A stretch of 56,042 bases of DNA. It comes from Arthrobacter sp. SDTb3-6. Lineage in GTDB: Bacteria > Actinomycetota > Actinomycetes > Actinomycetales > Micrococcaceae. The translations under genes and the position numbers were made by a program. The stretch covers positions 1 through 56,042 of the forward strand of contig NZ_JAAMFN010000031.1 of the NCBI RefSeq assembly GCF_013376095.1, in the 5' to 3' direction. The notes under the pieces were generated by a model. It was not told where the DNA came from and did not search any database. It saw only the letters and a program-made list of their open reading frames with translations. Positions 16,251 to 25,920 of this stretch are shown here, piece by piece (within the stretch, counting starts at the first letter, position 1; each line of letters opens with the position of its first letter).

Positions 16251-16389
16251 CGCGTTTACCTCGCCGAAACGATCAACGACAACCGCTAGTAGATTGCTGT
16301 GGATGACTTGCAATATGCTCAAAATCCGCGGAATCCCAATGATTTACCAACCACCCACGACTGCCTGAAAGTACCCTCCCATGAGAGGA
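16251..16389. repeat. 139-bp imperfect direct repeat, copy 2
   Basis: Starts CGCGTTTACCTCGCCGAAAC and ends GAGAGGA at 16383-16389, aligned base for base with 14281-14419. This copy is not followed by the tRNA fragment but by a decayed MFS gene. Confidence 0.6.
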
Positions 16390-16398
16390 AGGGCGGAA

Positions 16399-17133
16399 AC
16401 CGGCTACTGTCGCTGCCTGACGGCTGGCGGTGGATGCTCGTGTCGTCGGCAGTGCCAGCCGTAATGATTCTCATGGTCCGTGCCACCATCCCTGAAGCCA
16501 CGCATTGTCTCGTCGGCAAGGGTCGCCATGATGAGGCCTTGACCGTCCTGAGGAAAACCCTTGGAGAGGGCATAAACGTGGAAGGCATCACCGCCCACGA
16601 TCCCAGCGTCGCTAAACTCTGCACGGTCAAGGCCTTCAAGAATGTACTTACCGGCGGCTACCTGAACCGTGCCATTTTTATCTCCATCGTCTGGACCTGC
16701 ACAATAACGGCGCTTTTTCGATCTAAGCCTTTGGGTCGCAGATGCTGGGCCTGTTCCGTCTCGATTCCGGGGACGTAGCAAATATCGGTTGACAGGCTGA
16801 TCAACCTCTTCTTTCTGGTTGGCAACGTCGTGTCCCTCTTCGTCGTCGACAGGACAGCGCGCCGCCCCGTCCTGGTCTGGGGTTTCGACCTCCCTGGAGT
16901 CGGGCTGCTGTTCCAGGCCTTCCGGTCCGGGCCACCGCAGTCGGGCTGTGCACAGGTACCAGCCGCATCGGTGCAGCCATCGGCACCTTCGCCACAGGTC
17001 TCGCACTGGCGCACCTCGGGCTTTCCGGCACCATGTGGATCGCCGCCGGTATCGCCTTGCTCAGCGGGTGTGTCAGCTTCTTCATGGCTCCGGAGACAAA
17101 CTGCAAAAACCTCGAAGATGCCGCTTCGCTCCT
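16399..17133 (+). pseudogene. MFS transporter remnant (sugar-porter-like)
   Basis: Pieces of one membrane transporter appear in several frames: GWRWMLVSSAVPAVMILMV followed by a GKGRHDEALTVLRKTLG loop, AFKNVLTGGYLNRAIFISIV, FFLVGNVVSLFVVDRTARR, and a final GTMWIAAGIALLSGCVSFF with PETNCKNLEDAASL. The order matches the second half of an SP/NaiP-like MFS protein. Multiple frameshifts and a missing N-terminal half make it non-functional. Confidence 0.75.
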
Positions 17134-17230
17134 TGCCTGGGGCAGCCAGGCGTCCCAACCCATTGGGGAAAGGATCCGTCGTGGTGGTGCCGGACTCCCT
17201 GTACGACTGCCCGACTGGATGGGGACAGGT

Positions 17231-17995
17231 TCACCGTGGACCAGGTGACTCCACGGCGTCAGTTAGCTCGTTCGCGGCTGCTCGCAGTGCAAGCGTGGCC
17301 CGGTGCTTCCATGCATTGGAGCTGCAGCGGGTTTCCGGTCCGGCGACGGTCAGGGAGCAAATAACCTCGCCACCGGCAAACACCGGCTGCGCCATGGCGA
17401 TGGCACCAGGATTCAGTTCCCCGTGCGAAGTGGCCTGCCCGTCCTGACGTATCCGGGCAAGTTGCTGGGCCAGGTCGTGGCGTGAGAGTGTCTTCTCGGT
17501 GTAGCGGGCCATCCGGTCGCCCATCACTTTGGCAATGACCTGTTCTGGTGCGTACGCCAGCAGGACGCGCTGCCCTGCACCCGCGTGGAGCGGGAGCAAC
17601 TGGTTGATCTGGAATGAATATCGCAGCTGGTGTGGCGAAACAACTTGGCGCAGGCAGATGGCGTTCAGACCGGAGCGCACGGTCATGACAGCGGTCTCCG
17701 ACGTGCCTTCCACGATTGATTCCAGGACGGTGACGCCCAGCTCGGCGAGCTTGGTATGGGTCAGGTGCTGGCCGGAGAGTTCCAGCAGCCTCCAGCCAGC
17801 CGTGTAAGAACCGTGATGTTCCTCGATCAGCGATAATTTGCGCAGCGATTTTGCATAGCGATAAACGGTGCTGGCGGGGACACCGACCTCGTCTGCGATT
17901 TCGGCAATGCTTACTTCACCACGGGAGGCGATGCACATCATGATGGCCAGGCCCCGTTCAAAGGACGTCTGTGCCCCGGGCTGGTTACTCGTCAT
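17231..17995 (-). CDS. IclR-family transcriptional regulator
   Basis: This protein of about 254 residues has an N-terminal winged helix (SFERGLAIMMCIASRGEVSI; ADEVGVPASTVYRYAKSLRK) and an IclR effector domain. SGLNAICLRQV, LPLHAGAGQRVLLAY and HGELNPGAIAMAQPVF are the usual landmarks. A GTG six bases upstream (18001) is an alternative start. The gene is divergent from the five-gene ABC/oxidase/aminotransferase operon, and a bulged inverted repeat lies between them at 18070-18097. It is the likely regulator of that operon and perhaps of the convergent hut genes. Confidence 0.9.
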   Translation of the reverse strand: MTSNQPGAQTSFERGLAIMMCIASRGEVSIAEIADEVGVPASTVYRYAKSLRKLSLIEEHHGSYTAGWRLLELSGQHLTHTKLAELGVTVLESIVEGTSETAVMTVRSGLNAICLRQVVSPHQLRYSFQINQLLPLHAGAGQRVLLAYAPEQVIAKVMGDRMARYTEKTLSRHDLAQQLARIRQDGQATSHGELNPGAIAMAQPVFAGGEVICSLTVAGPETRCSSNAWKHRATLALRAAANELTDAVESPGPR

Positions 17996-18069
17996 TCCCA
18001 CAGGTTAGCCGATGTACGCGATGTCGTGGCGAGGAAAGCATTCTCACCCAGTGTCATAGGGATGATTCT

Positions 18070-18097
18070 CACGGAATGAAAAAACGTCATTGCCGTG
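18070..18097. promoter_or_regulatory. candidate IclR operator
   Basis: CACGGAATGA (18070-18079) and TCATTGCCGTG (18087-18097) form an inverted repeat with one extra base in the right arm. It lies between the IclR gene and the ABC operon. Confidence 0.4.
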
Positions 18098-18233
18098 GGG
18101 CATGGCTGTTCATAGGCTCTTGAGGCATTGGAGGTCTGTGATGCGGGGCACATTGTGGTGCTGTCAGCGTCCCAGGGAAGGAACCAAGGCAACGCCCGCC
18201 CGCGTCACACGTGAATTATGAAATGGAGATCTC

Positions 18234-19136
18234 ATGTCACAGATTGCAGCCAAGAAGAAGTTTTTTCGACCCACATTCCTCATGCTGGTGCCCTTGGCCG
18301 TAATGCTTGCCGGTTGTGGGGGAACGTCCAGCGCGGAGAATGCACCTACGTCAAATGGCGCCGCGCCCCTTCACAGCATGCTCCCGAAGAACATCCAGGA
18401 CAGCGGCACCATCAACATCGCCAGCAACGTCGAGTACCCGCCGTTCGAAACTTTCGACACAGACGGCAAGACCGTTATCGGTATCGACCGTGAGATTGCA
18501 GATGCGTTGGAGAAAAAGCTCGGCGTCACCATTAAGTTCAATAACATCTCCTTTGATGCCATCATTCCCGGCCTCAGCTCAGGCCGGTATGACATGGCCA
18601 TGTCCGCCATGTCGGACACCCTTGAACGGGAAAAGCAGGTGGATTTCGTGGACTATTTCATGGCTGGCGCAGGGATCCTGCGAACCATGGACAACCCTCA
18701 CAAGGTCTCCACGCTGGATGACCTGTGTGGCATGAAGGTCGGCATCGTGAAGGGGACGACGGAGACGGAGGACGCCGACGCCCAGTCCAAGAAATGCCAG
18801 GCCACCGGCAAGCCGGCGCTGGATGTGACAATCTTCCCCGGCCAGAACCAGACCATCCTGGCCATCCAAACCGGTCGGGTCGACGTCGTCCTCCTCGACT
18901 CCACCTCAGGGTCCTCCGTGGCCAAGGATTCCGGTGGCAAGCTCGAAATGCTCAAGCCCTACCAGGCGGGGCCGTTTGGCATCGTGTTCCCCAAGGGGGA
19001 CACTCAGTTGGAGAAGGCAATCCAGCAGGGCATGACCGACATTCACAAAGACGGCACCTATAAGGACATTCTTAAGAAATACGGGCAGGAGCAGGGTGCC
19101 GTCGAAGAGTTCACCATCAACAAGGCCACTTCATGA
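18234..19136 (+). CDS. amino acid ABC transporter substrate-binding lipoprotein (family 3)
   Basis: A 300-residue secreted protein. A charged N-terminus and hydrophobic stretch end in the lipobox LAGC (Cys at about residue 28), so it is lipid-anchored outside the membrane. The mature part is a family 3 solute-binding protein: NVEYPPFETFD, IGIDREIADALEKKLGV, FDAIIPGLSSGRYDMAMSAM with the conserved Arg for the alpha-carboxylate, and GRVDVVLLDSTSG. Two cysteines (DDLCGMKVG and KKCQATG) could form the disulfide known in related proteins. The stop overlaps the permease start (ATGA). Cargo is an amino acid or its 2-oxo/2-hydroxy analogue; the context suggests histidine-like compounds. Confidence 0.92.
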   Translation: MSQIAAKKKFFRPTFLMLVPLAVMLAGCGGTSSAENAPTSNGAAPLHSMLPKNIQDSGTINIASNVEYPPFETFDTDGKTVIGIDREIADALEKKLGVTIKFNNISFDAIIPGLSSGRYDMAMSAMSDTLEREKQVDFVDYFMAGAGILRTMDNPHKVSTLDDLCGMKVGIVKGTTETEDADAQSKKCQATGKPALDVTIFPGQNQTILAIQTGRVDVVLLDSTSGSSVAKDSGGKLEMLKPYQAGPFGIVFPKGDTQLEKAIQQGMTDIHKDGTYKDILKKYGQEQGAVEEFTINKATS

Positions 19137-20053
19137 GCGCCGGCGTTACGGACGCCCCCGCCCGCCCGGCAACCGTGGTCCCCACCCGGCACACCGGACG
19201 GACGGTTGCCGCGGTGGCGGTGCTCCTCGTTGTGGCCTGGCTGCTTTACTCAATGGCCACGAACCAACGTTTTGAATGGGGTGTGGTGGCCGAATACCTA
19301 TTCGCCGCCCCGATCCTCATGGGCGTGTTAAACACCATGATCCTGACGGTGCTGGCCATGGCCATCGGCATTCTTTTGGGCATCGTCATTGCCGTGGGAA
19401 GGCTCTCGGACAATGTCATTGTCTCCAAGGCGGCCTGGTTCTACGCCTGGTTTTTCCGGGGCACGCCGCTGCTGGTGCAACTGCTTTTCTGGTTCTTCCT
19501 GTCGGCCCTGGTGCCTCGGATCGCAATGGGAGTGCCGTTTGGCCCGGAGCTGTTCTCACTCAACACCAACGACCTCATCACCCCTTTCATGGCGGCAATG
19601 CTGGGCCTGGGGCTTAACGAGGCGGCCTACATGAGTGAGATTGTCCGGTCCGGCATCTCCTCGGTGACGCCCGGGCAAACCGAGGCGGCGAAGTCGATCG
19701 GCATGACACGGCTGCAGACCATGCGCCGGGTTGTGCTGCCGCAGGCCATGCGCATCATCATCCCGCCGACCGGAAATGAGGTCATCGGCATGCTCAAGCA
19801 GACGTCCCTGGTGCTGGTGATCGGCTACTCGGAACTGCTGACCTCGGCATCCCTGATTTACGCGCGCACCTACCAGACCATTCCTCTCCTGATCGTGGCA
19901 GCCATCTGGTACTTGTTCATCACGGCCATTCTCTCGGTGGCCCAGTACTACCTGGAAAAGCGGTACGGCCGCGGCTTCAGCCCTCTGAGCACCATCCGTA
20001 CGGACAACGTGGAGCCCCTTCCGGCTCCGGAAGGCAAGGAGGTGCGGCAATGA
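19133..20053 (+). CDS. amino acid ABC transporter permease (HisM/GlnP-like)
   Basis: This 306-residue inner-membrane subunit has about five to six segments. The polar amino acid uptake signature is present ([20 protein letters not shown] and [14 protein letters not shown]), and the EAA loop [20 protein letters not shown] docks the ATPase. A single permease gene implies a homodimer. It overlaps both neighbours by 4 bases. Confidence 0.93.
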   Translation: MSAGVTDAPARPATVVPTRHTGRTVAAVAVLLVVAWLLYSMATNQRFEWGVVAEYLFAAPILMGVLNTMILTVLAMAIGILLGIVIAVGRLSDNVIVSKAAWFYAWFFRGTPLLVQLLFWFFLSALVPRIAMGVPFGPELFSLNTNDLITPFMAAMLGLGLNEAAYMSEIVRSGISSVTPGQTEAAKSIGMTRLQTMRRVVLPQAMRIIIPPTGNEVIGMLKQTSLVLVIGYSELLTSASLIYARTYQTIPLLIVAAIWYLFITAILSVAQYYLEKRYGRGFSPLSTIRTDNVEPLPAPEGKEVRQ

Positions 20054-20814
20054 CCGAACCCATGCTCAGGGCAACTTCGGTGGGCAAGTCCTTTGGGGCT
20101 GTCCAGGTGTTGCGGGACGTGAACCTGACCGTGGAAAGCGGCGAGGTGGCCTGCCTGATCGGCCCCTCCGGCTCGGGCAAGAGCACATTCCTGCGTTGTA
20201 TCAACCACTTGGAAAAAATTGACGGCGGCGAAATGTGGGTCGGCGGTGAACGAGTCGGCTACCGGCGCGTGGGCAACAAGCTCCACGAGCTCCGGGAACG
20301 GGAAGTAGCGCGGCGGCGTGCCTCGATAGGCATGGTGTTCCAGCAATTCAATCTGTTCCCGCACCGGACGGCCCTGGAAAACGTGACGGAAGGGCCCATC
20401 ATTGTTCAGGGCGTCAACCGGGCAGAGGCCGCCGACCGGGGCCGACGTCTGCTGGAGCGGGTAGGGCTGGGGACGAAGGTCCACAACTACCCCAGCCAGC
20501 TCAGCGGCGGGCAGCAACAGCGTGTTGCAATTGCACGGGCACTGGCCATGAACCCATCGCTCATGCTCTTTGACGAGCCAACCTCCGCGCTCGATCCGGA
20601 ACTGGTCGGAGAGGTCCTTGATGTCATGAGGGACCTCGCCAAAAGTGGCATGACCATGGTGGTGGTGACGCACGAGATGGGGTTTGCCCGGGAGGTCGCG
20701 GACACCGTGCATTTCATGTCCGACGGCGTCCTGGTCGAGAGCGGACCGCCCGCCCGAGTGCTGTCCAGGCCCGAGCACGCCAGGACCCAGAGCTTCTTGG
20801 CGAAGGTCCTGTGA
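20050..20814 (+). CDS. amino acid ABC transporter ATP-binding protein
   Basis: This 254-residue cytoplasmic ATPase of the polar amino acid class has Walker [10 protein letters not shown] near residue 38, Q-loop FQQFNLFPH, signature [16 protein letters not shown], Walker [15 protein letters not shown] and the switch His in [14 protein letters not shown]. It has the usual family length. The stop overlaps the GTG of the flavin oxidase (GTGA), so transport and metabolism are coupled on one mRNA. Confidence 0.94.
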   Translation: MTEPMLRATSVGKSFGAVQVLRDVNLTVESGEVACLIGPSGSGKSTFLRCINHLEKIDGGEMWVGGERVGYRRVGNKLHELREREVARRRASIGMVFQQFNLFPHRTALENVTEGPIIVQGVNRAEAADRGRRLLERVGLGTKVHNYPSQLSGGQQQRVAIARALAMNPSLMLFDEPTSALDPELVGEVLDVMRDLAKSGMTMVVVTHEMGFAREVADTVHFMSDGVLVESGPPARVLSRPEHARTQSFLAKVL

Positions 20815-22193
20815 ACGGGGTCGTGGCAGTTGATGCTGCCAAAGCCGTTCGGGAACTTCAGGAGACCCTCGGGGATTCGGTCCTACTTGATGCTGCCACG
20901 CGTTCCTCACGCGGGCACGACCGCTCCCACCACCCTTGGGAGATGCCGGATGCCGTGGTCGCCTGCAACTCCACCCATGACGTCTCCAGGGCGATGGCCA
21001 TTTGTCACCGCAACCGCATTCCGGTGGTGCCTGTTGGTGCAGGGACCGGGCTGGAAGGCGGCGCCAACAGCCGGGCCGGTTCCGTGTGCCTGGACCTTTC
21101 GCCCATGACGGAGATTCTGCACTTGGGCGTTCAAGACCTTAATGCCACGGTCCAGGCCGGAGTCTTGAAAAGTGCCCTGAACAACGCGGCCCTCCCGCAC
21201 GGACTGTGCTTCCCGGCAGGACCGGGTGTGGATGCCAGCATGGGCGGCATGGCCTCGACCCGCGCCAGTGGCACCAACGCCGTCGCCTACGGAACAATGC
21301 GGGAGAATGTGCTGGGCTTGCGCGTTGTGTTGGCCGACGGCACGGTGGCCAACACCGGCGGGCTGGCCCGCAAGTCCGCCGCCGGCTACGACCTCACGGG
21401 CCTGTTCGTTGGTGCCGAGGGCACGCTGGGGATTATCACCGAGGTCTGCGTCCGTCTGTATGGCATCCCCGAAAGTACGGAAATGGCCCTGGTACCCTAT
21501 CCCACGCTGGGCTCCGCCGTACAGTCCGTCTCGGCGGCCATTGCGGCCGGGATCGCGTTCGCCCGAGTCGAGCTGCTGGACGACGTCATGGTTGGCGCCA
21601 TGAACAGCTACTCCGGTGTGGCCTTGACGGTGGCGCCAACGCTGATGGTCGAGTTTGAGGGCGGTCCGGCAGCAGTACAGGAAAGCGTTCGCCGGTTTGG
21701 CAGGATCGCGGCCGTCCACGGTGCCCTTGGCTACGAATTCTCCCCAGACCCAGAGCGCCGGGATACCTTGTGGCGGGCCCGGACCGACGTCCTGCCTGCC
21801 TGTGCTGCCCTGCGCCAAGGTGCCGTGACGTGGTCAACGGATGTGTGCGTGCCCATCTCCCGCCTGGCCGAGTGCATCGAGCAGACCCAGGCGGACATTG
21901 CGGCCAGCAACATTCTGGCACCGATTGCCGGGCACGTGGGCGACGGCAACTTCCACCTCGCATTTGTGCTGGACCCGGACTCCGCTGCCGAACATGCCGA
22001 GGCCGCGGCCGTCAACGAGCGGTTGGTGAATCGTGCCCTACGCATGGGCGGCACTTGCACGGGCGAGCACGGCATCGGTGCGGGTAAGCGCGAGGCCCTT
22101 CGGATCGAGCACGCCGACAGCCTGCCCATCATGAAAAGCATCAAGGCCGCCCTGGATCCCCGGATGCTACTCAACCCCGGGAAGGTGCTGTGA
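20811..22193 (+). CDS. FAD-linked 2-hydroxyacid oxidase/dehydrogenase (GlcD/D-LDH type)
   Basis: This 460-residue protein has an N-terminal FAD_binding_4 domain ([50 protein letters not shown]) and a C-terminal FAD-oxidase domain. [11 protein letters not shown] and [15 protein letters not shown] supply the metal and flavin ligands of the GlcD/D-lactate dehydrogenase family. It should oxidise a D-2-hydroxy acid to a 2-oxo acid. The GTG start overlaps the ATPase stop. Followed by an aminotransferase and facing a histidine-degradation operon, imidazolelactate is an attractive substrate, but glycolate- or lactate-like acids are equally allowed by sequence. Confidence 0.9.
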   Translation: MNGVVAVDAAKAVRELQETLGDSVLLDAATRSSRGHDRSHHPWEMPDAVVACNSTHDVSRAMAICHRNRIPVVPVGAGTGLEGGANSRAGSVCLDLSPMTEILHLGVQDLNATVQAGVLKSALNNAALPHGLCFPAGPGVDASMGGMASTRASGTNAVAYGTMRENVLGLRVVLADGTVANTGGLARKSAAGYDLTGLFVGAEGTLGIITEVCVRLYGIPESTEMALVPYPTLGSAVQSVSAAIAAGIAFARVELLDDVMVGAMNSYSGVALTVAPTLMVEFEGGPAAVQESVRRFGRIAAVHGALGYEFSPDPERRDTLWRARTDVLPACAALRQGAVTWSTDVCVPISRLAECIEQTQADIAASNILAPIAGHVGDGNFHLAFVLDPDSAAEHAEAAAVNERLVNRALRMGGTCTGEHGIGAGKREALRIEHADSLPIMKSIKAALDPRMLLNPGKVL

Positions 22194-23281
22194 AATTACC
22201 TGCCGGGCCCGCCCCGCGACCCGAAATCGCATCCCTTCCGGCTTACTCCCGCGCTGCCGGTGCCGCCACCGTGAAGTGGCGGGCGTCGTCGAACGAGTCT
22301 GTGCTCCCGCCCCCGCCGCCGGTGCTGGCTGCGATTGCCGCCGCAGGCGCCGACGCGCAGCTGTACCCTACAGTCTTCGGCGACGGCCTCGCGGACGACA
22401 TTGCCGCACGTCTTGGCGTTGACGTCACGCAGGTGGTGGTGGGCGGAGGGTCGCTTGCCTTGCTGCAACAGGCATTGCTGGCTTATACAGGACCGGGCAG
22501 GGAGGTGGTTTTTGCCTGGCGCAGCTACGAAGCCTACCCGATCCTCGTGGGCATGGCGGGCGCCGACGCCGTGCCCGTGCCACTGGGAGCCGGCAGCATA
22601 CACGACCTCGAGGCCATGCTGGGCGCCATCACGGAGAATACGGCTGCCGTGATAGTGTGCAACCCCAATAATCCGACCGGCACGGAAGTGGACGCCCGGA
22701 AGCTGGAACGGTTCCTCTCGCGGGTGCCGCCCACCGTGCTGGTGCTCCTGGACGAGGCCTACAAGGAATTCGCGGTGGGCCACCTCGACTCGCTGCGGCT
22801 GTTGGGCGTTTACCCCAACCTGGCCCTTCTCGGAACCTTTTCCAAGGCATACGGACTGGCGGGGCTGCGGGCGGGATACCTCGTGGCGTCCACGAACATA
22901 GCCGACACGCTGAGAAAGTCCGCCCTGCCGTTTGGTCTCAATGCCGTGGCAGAGGCCGCTGCGCGCGCTGCGTGGGCGGATGCAGGGCATGTGCACCGGC
23001 TGGTGGAACTCGTCACCGAAGGCCGCAAGCGCCTGAGCGCGGGCCTGCACGAACGAGGCTTGGGGACCCTGCCCAGTGGCGCCAATTTCGTCTGGATTCC
23101 ACTCCCGACCGGTGCCCGGGAACTGGCGGAATGCTGTCTTGCCCGCGGTGTCTCCGTCCGGGCCTTCGACGGCGAGGGCGTCCGCGTCACCGTCGGGGAG
23201 CGCGCCGCCGAGGATGCCGTGCTGGCTGCCGTGGATGACTTTCTCAGGCAAGACAACGCGACCAGGCCCGTTGGGCAATGA
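22190..23281 (+). CDS. PLP aminotransferase, HisC-like
   Basis: A 363-residue fold-type I enzyme of the histidinol-phosphate aminotransferase branch. VCNPNNPTGTEVD, VLLDEAYKEF and TFSKAYGLAGLRAGYLV (PLP Lys in FSKAYG) are all present; SGANFVWIPLP follows. The start is a GTG overlapping the oxidase stop. Biosynthetic hisC normally sits in the his operon. Here it is coupled to an amino acid importer and a 2-hydroxyacid oxidase and points at hut genes, so interconversion of imidazolepyruvate and histidine is a reasonable inference. Aromatic amino acid activity is the main alternative. Confidence 0.88.
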   Translation: MKLPAGPAPRPEIASLPAYSRAAGAATVKWRASSNESVLPPPPPVLAAIAAAGADAQLYPTVFGDGLADDIAARLGVDVTQVVVGGGSLALLQQALLAYTGPGREVVFAWRSYEAYPILVGMAGADAVPVPLGAGSIHDLEAMLGAITENTAAVIVCNPNNPTGTEVDARKLERFLSRVPPTVLVLLDEAYKEFAVGHLDSLRLLGVYPNLALLGTFSKAYGLAGLRAGYLVASTNIADTLRKSALPFGLNAVAEAAARAAWADAGHVHRLVELVTEGRKRLSAGLHERGLGTLPSGANFVWIPLPTGARELAECCLARGVSVRAFDGEGVRVTVGERAAEDAVLAAVDDFLRQDNATRPVGQ

Positions 23282-23301
23282 CCCCTCAGTTGTAGGTTCG
23301 G

Positions 23302-24507
23302 TCAGGCGCCGGTCAGGTGTGCCAGCACATCGGCCAGTGCCGCCGCGCCGGCGTCGGCGTCCGCGCCCTCCAGGACTTCCTCCGGCGCGTGCGAGACACC
23401 AGTCGGGTTCCTGACGAACAGCATGGCGGTGGGGATCCGGGCGGCCAGAACGCCGGCGTCGTGCCCGGCGCCGGTTTCCATGACCGGAATGTCCCCCAGC
23501 ACTGATTTCAGCTCGGCGGCCAGGCCGGCGTCGAACTGTACCGTGGGGCTCAAGGACTCCTCCGCCAGTGTGGCGGTGCACCCCTCGGCGGCCGCAATCG
23601 CGGTTGCGGCGTCGTGCAGTTCCTCTACTATGGCGGCCGTGACGGAGTCCTGCCGGTGGCGCACGTCAAGCCAGACGTCGACCTGGGAGGCGATGACATT
23701 GGTGCCGCCGGGGACGGGCACCAGCCGGCCCACCGTCCCGCGGGCGCCGGGGTGGGCGGCAGCGATTTTGCGCAGGGTGACGACAGCGGAGGCGGCGGCC
23801 ACCATGGGGTCGGCACGGTCGGCCATGAGCGTGGTGCCGGCGTGATTGCCTTGGCCGTGGAAGGAGAGCCGCCAGCGGCCGTGGCCCAGGACGGAGCCGC
23901 CAACGGCCACGGGTGCGTCCAGGTCCACCTGGCCACGCCCCTGCTCGATGTGGAGCTCCACAAACTGGCGGATCGCTGCCAGCCGGCCAGGGTCCTCGCC
24001 GAGGTGTTCGGGGTCCGTGCCGTTGGCCCGGTAGACGTCGGCCAGCGTGTTGCCGTCCGCGTCAGTGAGGGTTCGGGCCTTGTCGGGGCTGATGGCGCCG
24101 GCCAGCAGCCTCGACCCCAGGCACGCCACGCCAAAGCGGGATCCTTCCTCCTCGGGGAAAACCGCGACGGCGAGGGGCCGGGCGGGCGCTTGGCCGCGAT
24201 CACCCATGATGTCGATGGCGGCCAGCGCGCTGGCCACGCCGAGCGGGCCGTCAAAGGCGCCGCCGCCGGGCACGGAGTCCAGATGGCTGCCGGTGACGAC
24301 GGCGTCGGGACCGGGCTGGCCCCACCACGCCCACAAGATGCCGTTGCGGTCCTTTTCCACCAGTAGTCCGCGTTGCTCAGCCGCGGCGACGAACCATTCA
24401 CGCAGCTCGTTCTCGGCCGCTGAATGCACGGGCCGGCTGTAGCCGCCGCGCTTGGCATCCCGGCCGACATCGGCAATTGTTCCCAGCAGAGTCATCGGCG
24501 CTTCCAC
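23302..24507 (-). CDS. M20-family amidohydrolase (N-carbamoyl amino acid hydrolase/allantoate amidohydrolase type)
   Basis: This 401-residue dinuclear zinc hydrolase has VVTGSHLDSVPGGGAFDGPL (His and bridging Asp), FPEEEGSRFG (Glu pair), VELHIEQGR and GQGNHAGTT of the dimerisation lid, and a late His in GVSHAPEE. Family enzymes cleave N-carbamoyl, ureido or N-formyl-like groups. It is the last gene of the hut operon, 69 bp after hutF, where an N-formylglutamate deformylase (HutG) would be expected and none is present. A deformylase-like role is therefore inferred, not shown. Start GTG 24507 has GAGGAA upstream; an ATG at 24495 is possible. Confidence 0.85.
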   Translation of the reverse strand: MEAPMTLLGTIADVGRDAKRGGYSRPVHSAAENELREWFVAAAEQRGLLVEKDRNGILWAWWGQPGPDAVVTGSHLDSVPGGGAFDGPLGVASALAAIDIMGDRGQAPARPLAVAVFPEEEGSRFGVACLGSRLLAGAISPDKARTLTDADGNTLADVYRANGTDPEHLGEDPGRLAAIRQFVELHIEQGRGQVDLDAPVAVGGSVLGHGRWRLSFHGQGNHAGTTLMADRADPMVAAASAVVTLRKIAAAHPGARGTVGRLVPVPGGTNVIASQVDVWLDVRHRQDSVTAAIVEELHDAATAIAAAEGCTATLAEESLSPTVQFDAGLAAELKSVLGDIPVMETGAGHDAGVLAARIPTAMLFVRNPTGVSHAPEEVLEGADADAGAAALADVLAHLTGA

Positions 24508-24576
24508 GGTTCCTCGATTCCTTTTCGGCGGCCCCCGGCGTGCGGCGGGCCAGGTGTTTTCTACAATGCATGTTTT

Positions 24577-25920
24577 CTACAGTGCTGCCATGATCGTGTT
24601 TATGGCTGATTCCAGCGCTCGGCCGGTGTCGGGCACGTGCAGGTTGCGGCCGTCCTCGACCACCACGTCGCCGCCGCGGATCACGGTGCGCACATCGGCG
24701 GACGTTGCAGCGAACATGGTGTGTGGCAGCAGTTCGCCACTCGTGGCACCGGCCGTACGGGGTGAGAGCAGGTCGAGGACAGTGAAATCCGCCAGTTTGC
24801 CGGGGGCGATCACGCCGGCGTCCCAACCTAGCGACCGTGCGCCGCCCCAGGTGAGCGCCCCCGCAATGGCGGCGGCACCGAGGTGGCCGCGCCGTCCAGT
24901 GACGAGCCGCAGGTCGGTCTCAATGGCCCGTGCGTCCTCCAGAAGGTCTATCACCATGTGGGCATCACTGCCCACGCACAAGCTGGCACCGGCGTCAAGC
25001 AGTCGCCCGGCCGGGCCCACGCCGTCTGCCAGGTCGCGCTCGGTGGTGGTGCACATGCAGATGTTGGCGGTGCTTGCTCCATAGGCGGCGATGTCGTCGT
25101 CGGTCAGGTGGGTGGCGTGGACGGATGTCATGTCGGGGCCCAGCACCCCGGCCCGGGCGAGCAGCTCGGTGGGGGTGATGCCATACACGTCCAGGCTTTC
25201 CTTGTTTTCCGCCGGCTGTTCCGAAACGTGGGCGTGCAACGGCATGCCATGGGAGCGGGCAAATTCCGCCACCGGCCCGAGGGCATCCCTTGGCACGGCC
25301 CGGACGCTGTGGATCGCTGCGCCGGGCCGGAAGATGTCAGTTCCGCTGAGGAGGGAAACTCGCCCGGCCCACTGCTCCCAACTTATGTCGCTGAAGCGTT
25401 TTTGCACCCCGGTCAGTTCGCGGCCGTCCACGCCGCCCTGAAGGTAGACGGTGTCCAGCAAGGTGATGCGCAGGCCGGCGTCTGCGGCGGCGCGGACCAC
25501 GGCATGGCCCATCTCGTTGGGGTTGGCGTAGGGGCGCCCATCCTTGCCGTGGTGGACGTAAAAGAACTCGCCCACGTTGGTCACCCCGGCCAGGGTCATC
25601 TCCGAATAGGTGGCCAGGGCCAGCTCGTACAGGGACTCGGGTGTCAGTGCACCGGCCACCGAATACATGAGATCCCGCCACGACCAGAAGCTGTCCACGC
25701 CTTCCTGGCCCCGGCCCCGGATGGCGCGGTGGAACACGTGGGAGTGGGCATTGCTGAAACCGGGCATGACCAACCCGGTCAGGCGCCGTGCCCCGGCGGG
25801 GGATTCGGCGCCGGGCATGACAGCGGTGATCCTGCCGCCAGCGACCGTGATGAGGACGTTGGAGGTGACGGCGTCCCCGCCCAGCCATGCATGCTCGCAG
25901 AAGAATGAATTACTCAACAC
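24577..25920 (-). CDS. hutF: formimidoylglutamate deiminase
   Basis: This 447-residue amidohydrolase-superfamily enzyme should convert N-formimidoyl-L-glutamate to N-formyl-L-glutamate and ammonia. The metal site shows as MPGFSNAHSHVFHRAIRGRG (His-x-His), LHAHVSEQPAENKES, VHATHLTDDD and CVGSDAHMV (Asp). The HVSEQ and FHRAIRG signatures are typical of HutF rather than of atrazine or guanine deaminases. It begins at a TTG (25920) with GGAG upstream and overlaps the end of hutI by 11 bases. Its presence means the five-step Hut branch that does not release formamide directly. Confidence 0.92.
   Translation of the reverse strand: MLSNSFFCEHAWLGGDAVTSNVLITVAGGRITAVMPGAESPAGARRLTGLVMPGFSNAHSHVFHRAIRGRGQEGVDSFWSWRDLMYSVAGALTPESLYELALATYSEMTLAGVTNVGEFFYVHHGKDGRPYANPNEMGHAVVRAAADAGLRITLLDTVYLQGGVDGRELTGVQKRFSDISWEQWAGRVSLLSGTDIFRPGAAIHSVRAVPRDALGPVAEFARSHGMPLHAHVSEQPAENKESLDVYGITPTELLARAGVLGPDMTSVHATHLTDDDIAAYGASTANICMCTTTERDLADGVGPAGRLLDAGASLCVGSDAHMVIDLLEDARAIETDLRLVTGRRGHLGAAAIAGALTWGGARSLGWDAGVIAPGKLADFTVLDLLSPRTAGATSGELLPHTMFAATSADVRTVIRGGDVVVEDGRNLHVPDTGRALESAINTIMAAL

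Noticed and set aside
22190-23281. The HisC-like gene as the biosynthetic histidinol-phosphate aminotransferase
   Set aside because: No other his biosynthetic gene is nearby, and the gene is coupled to an importer and an oxidase. The name hisC is therefore withheld.
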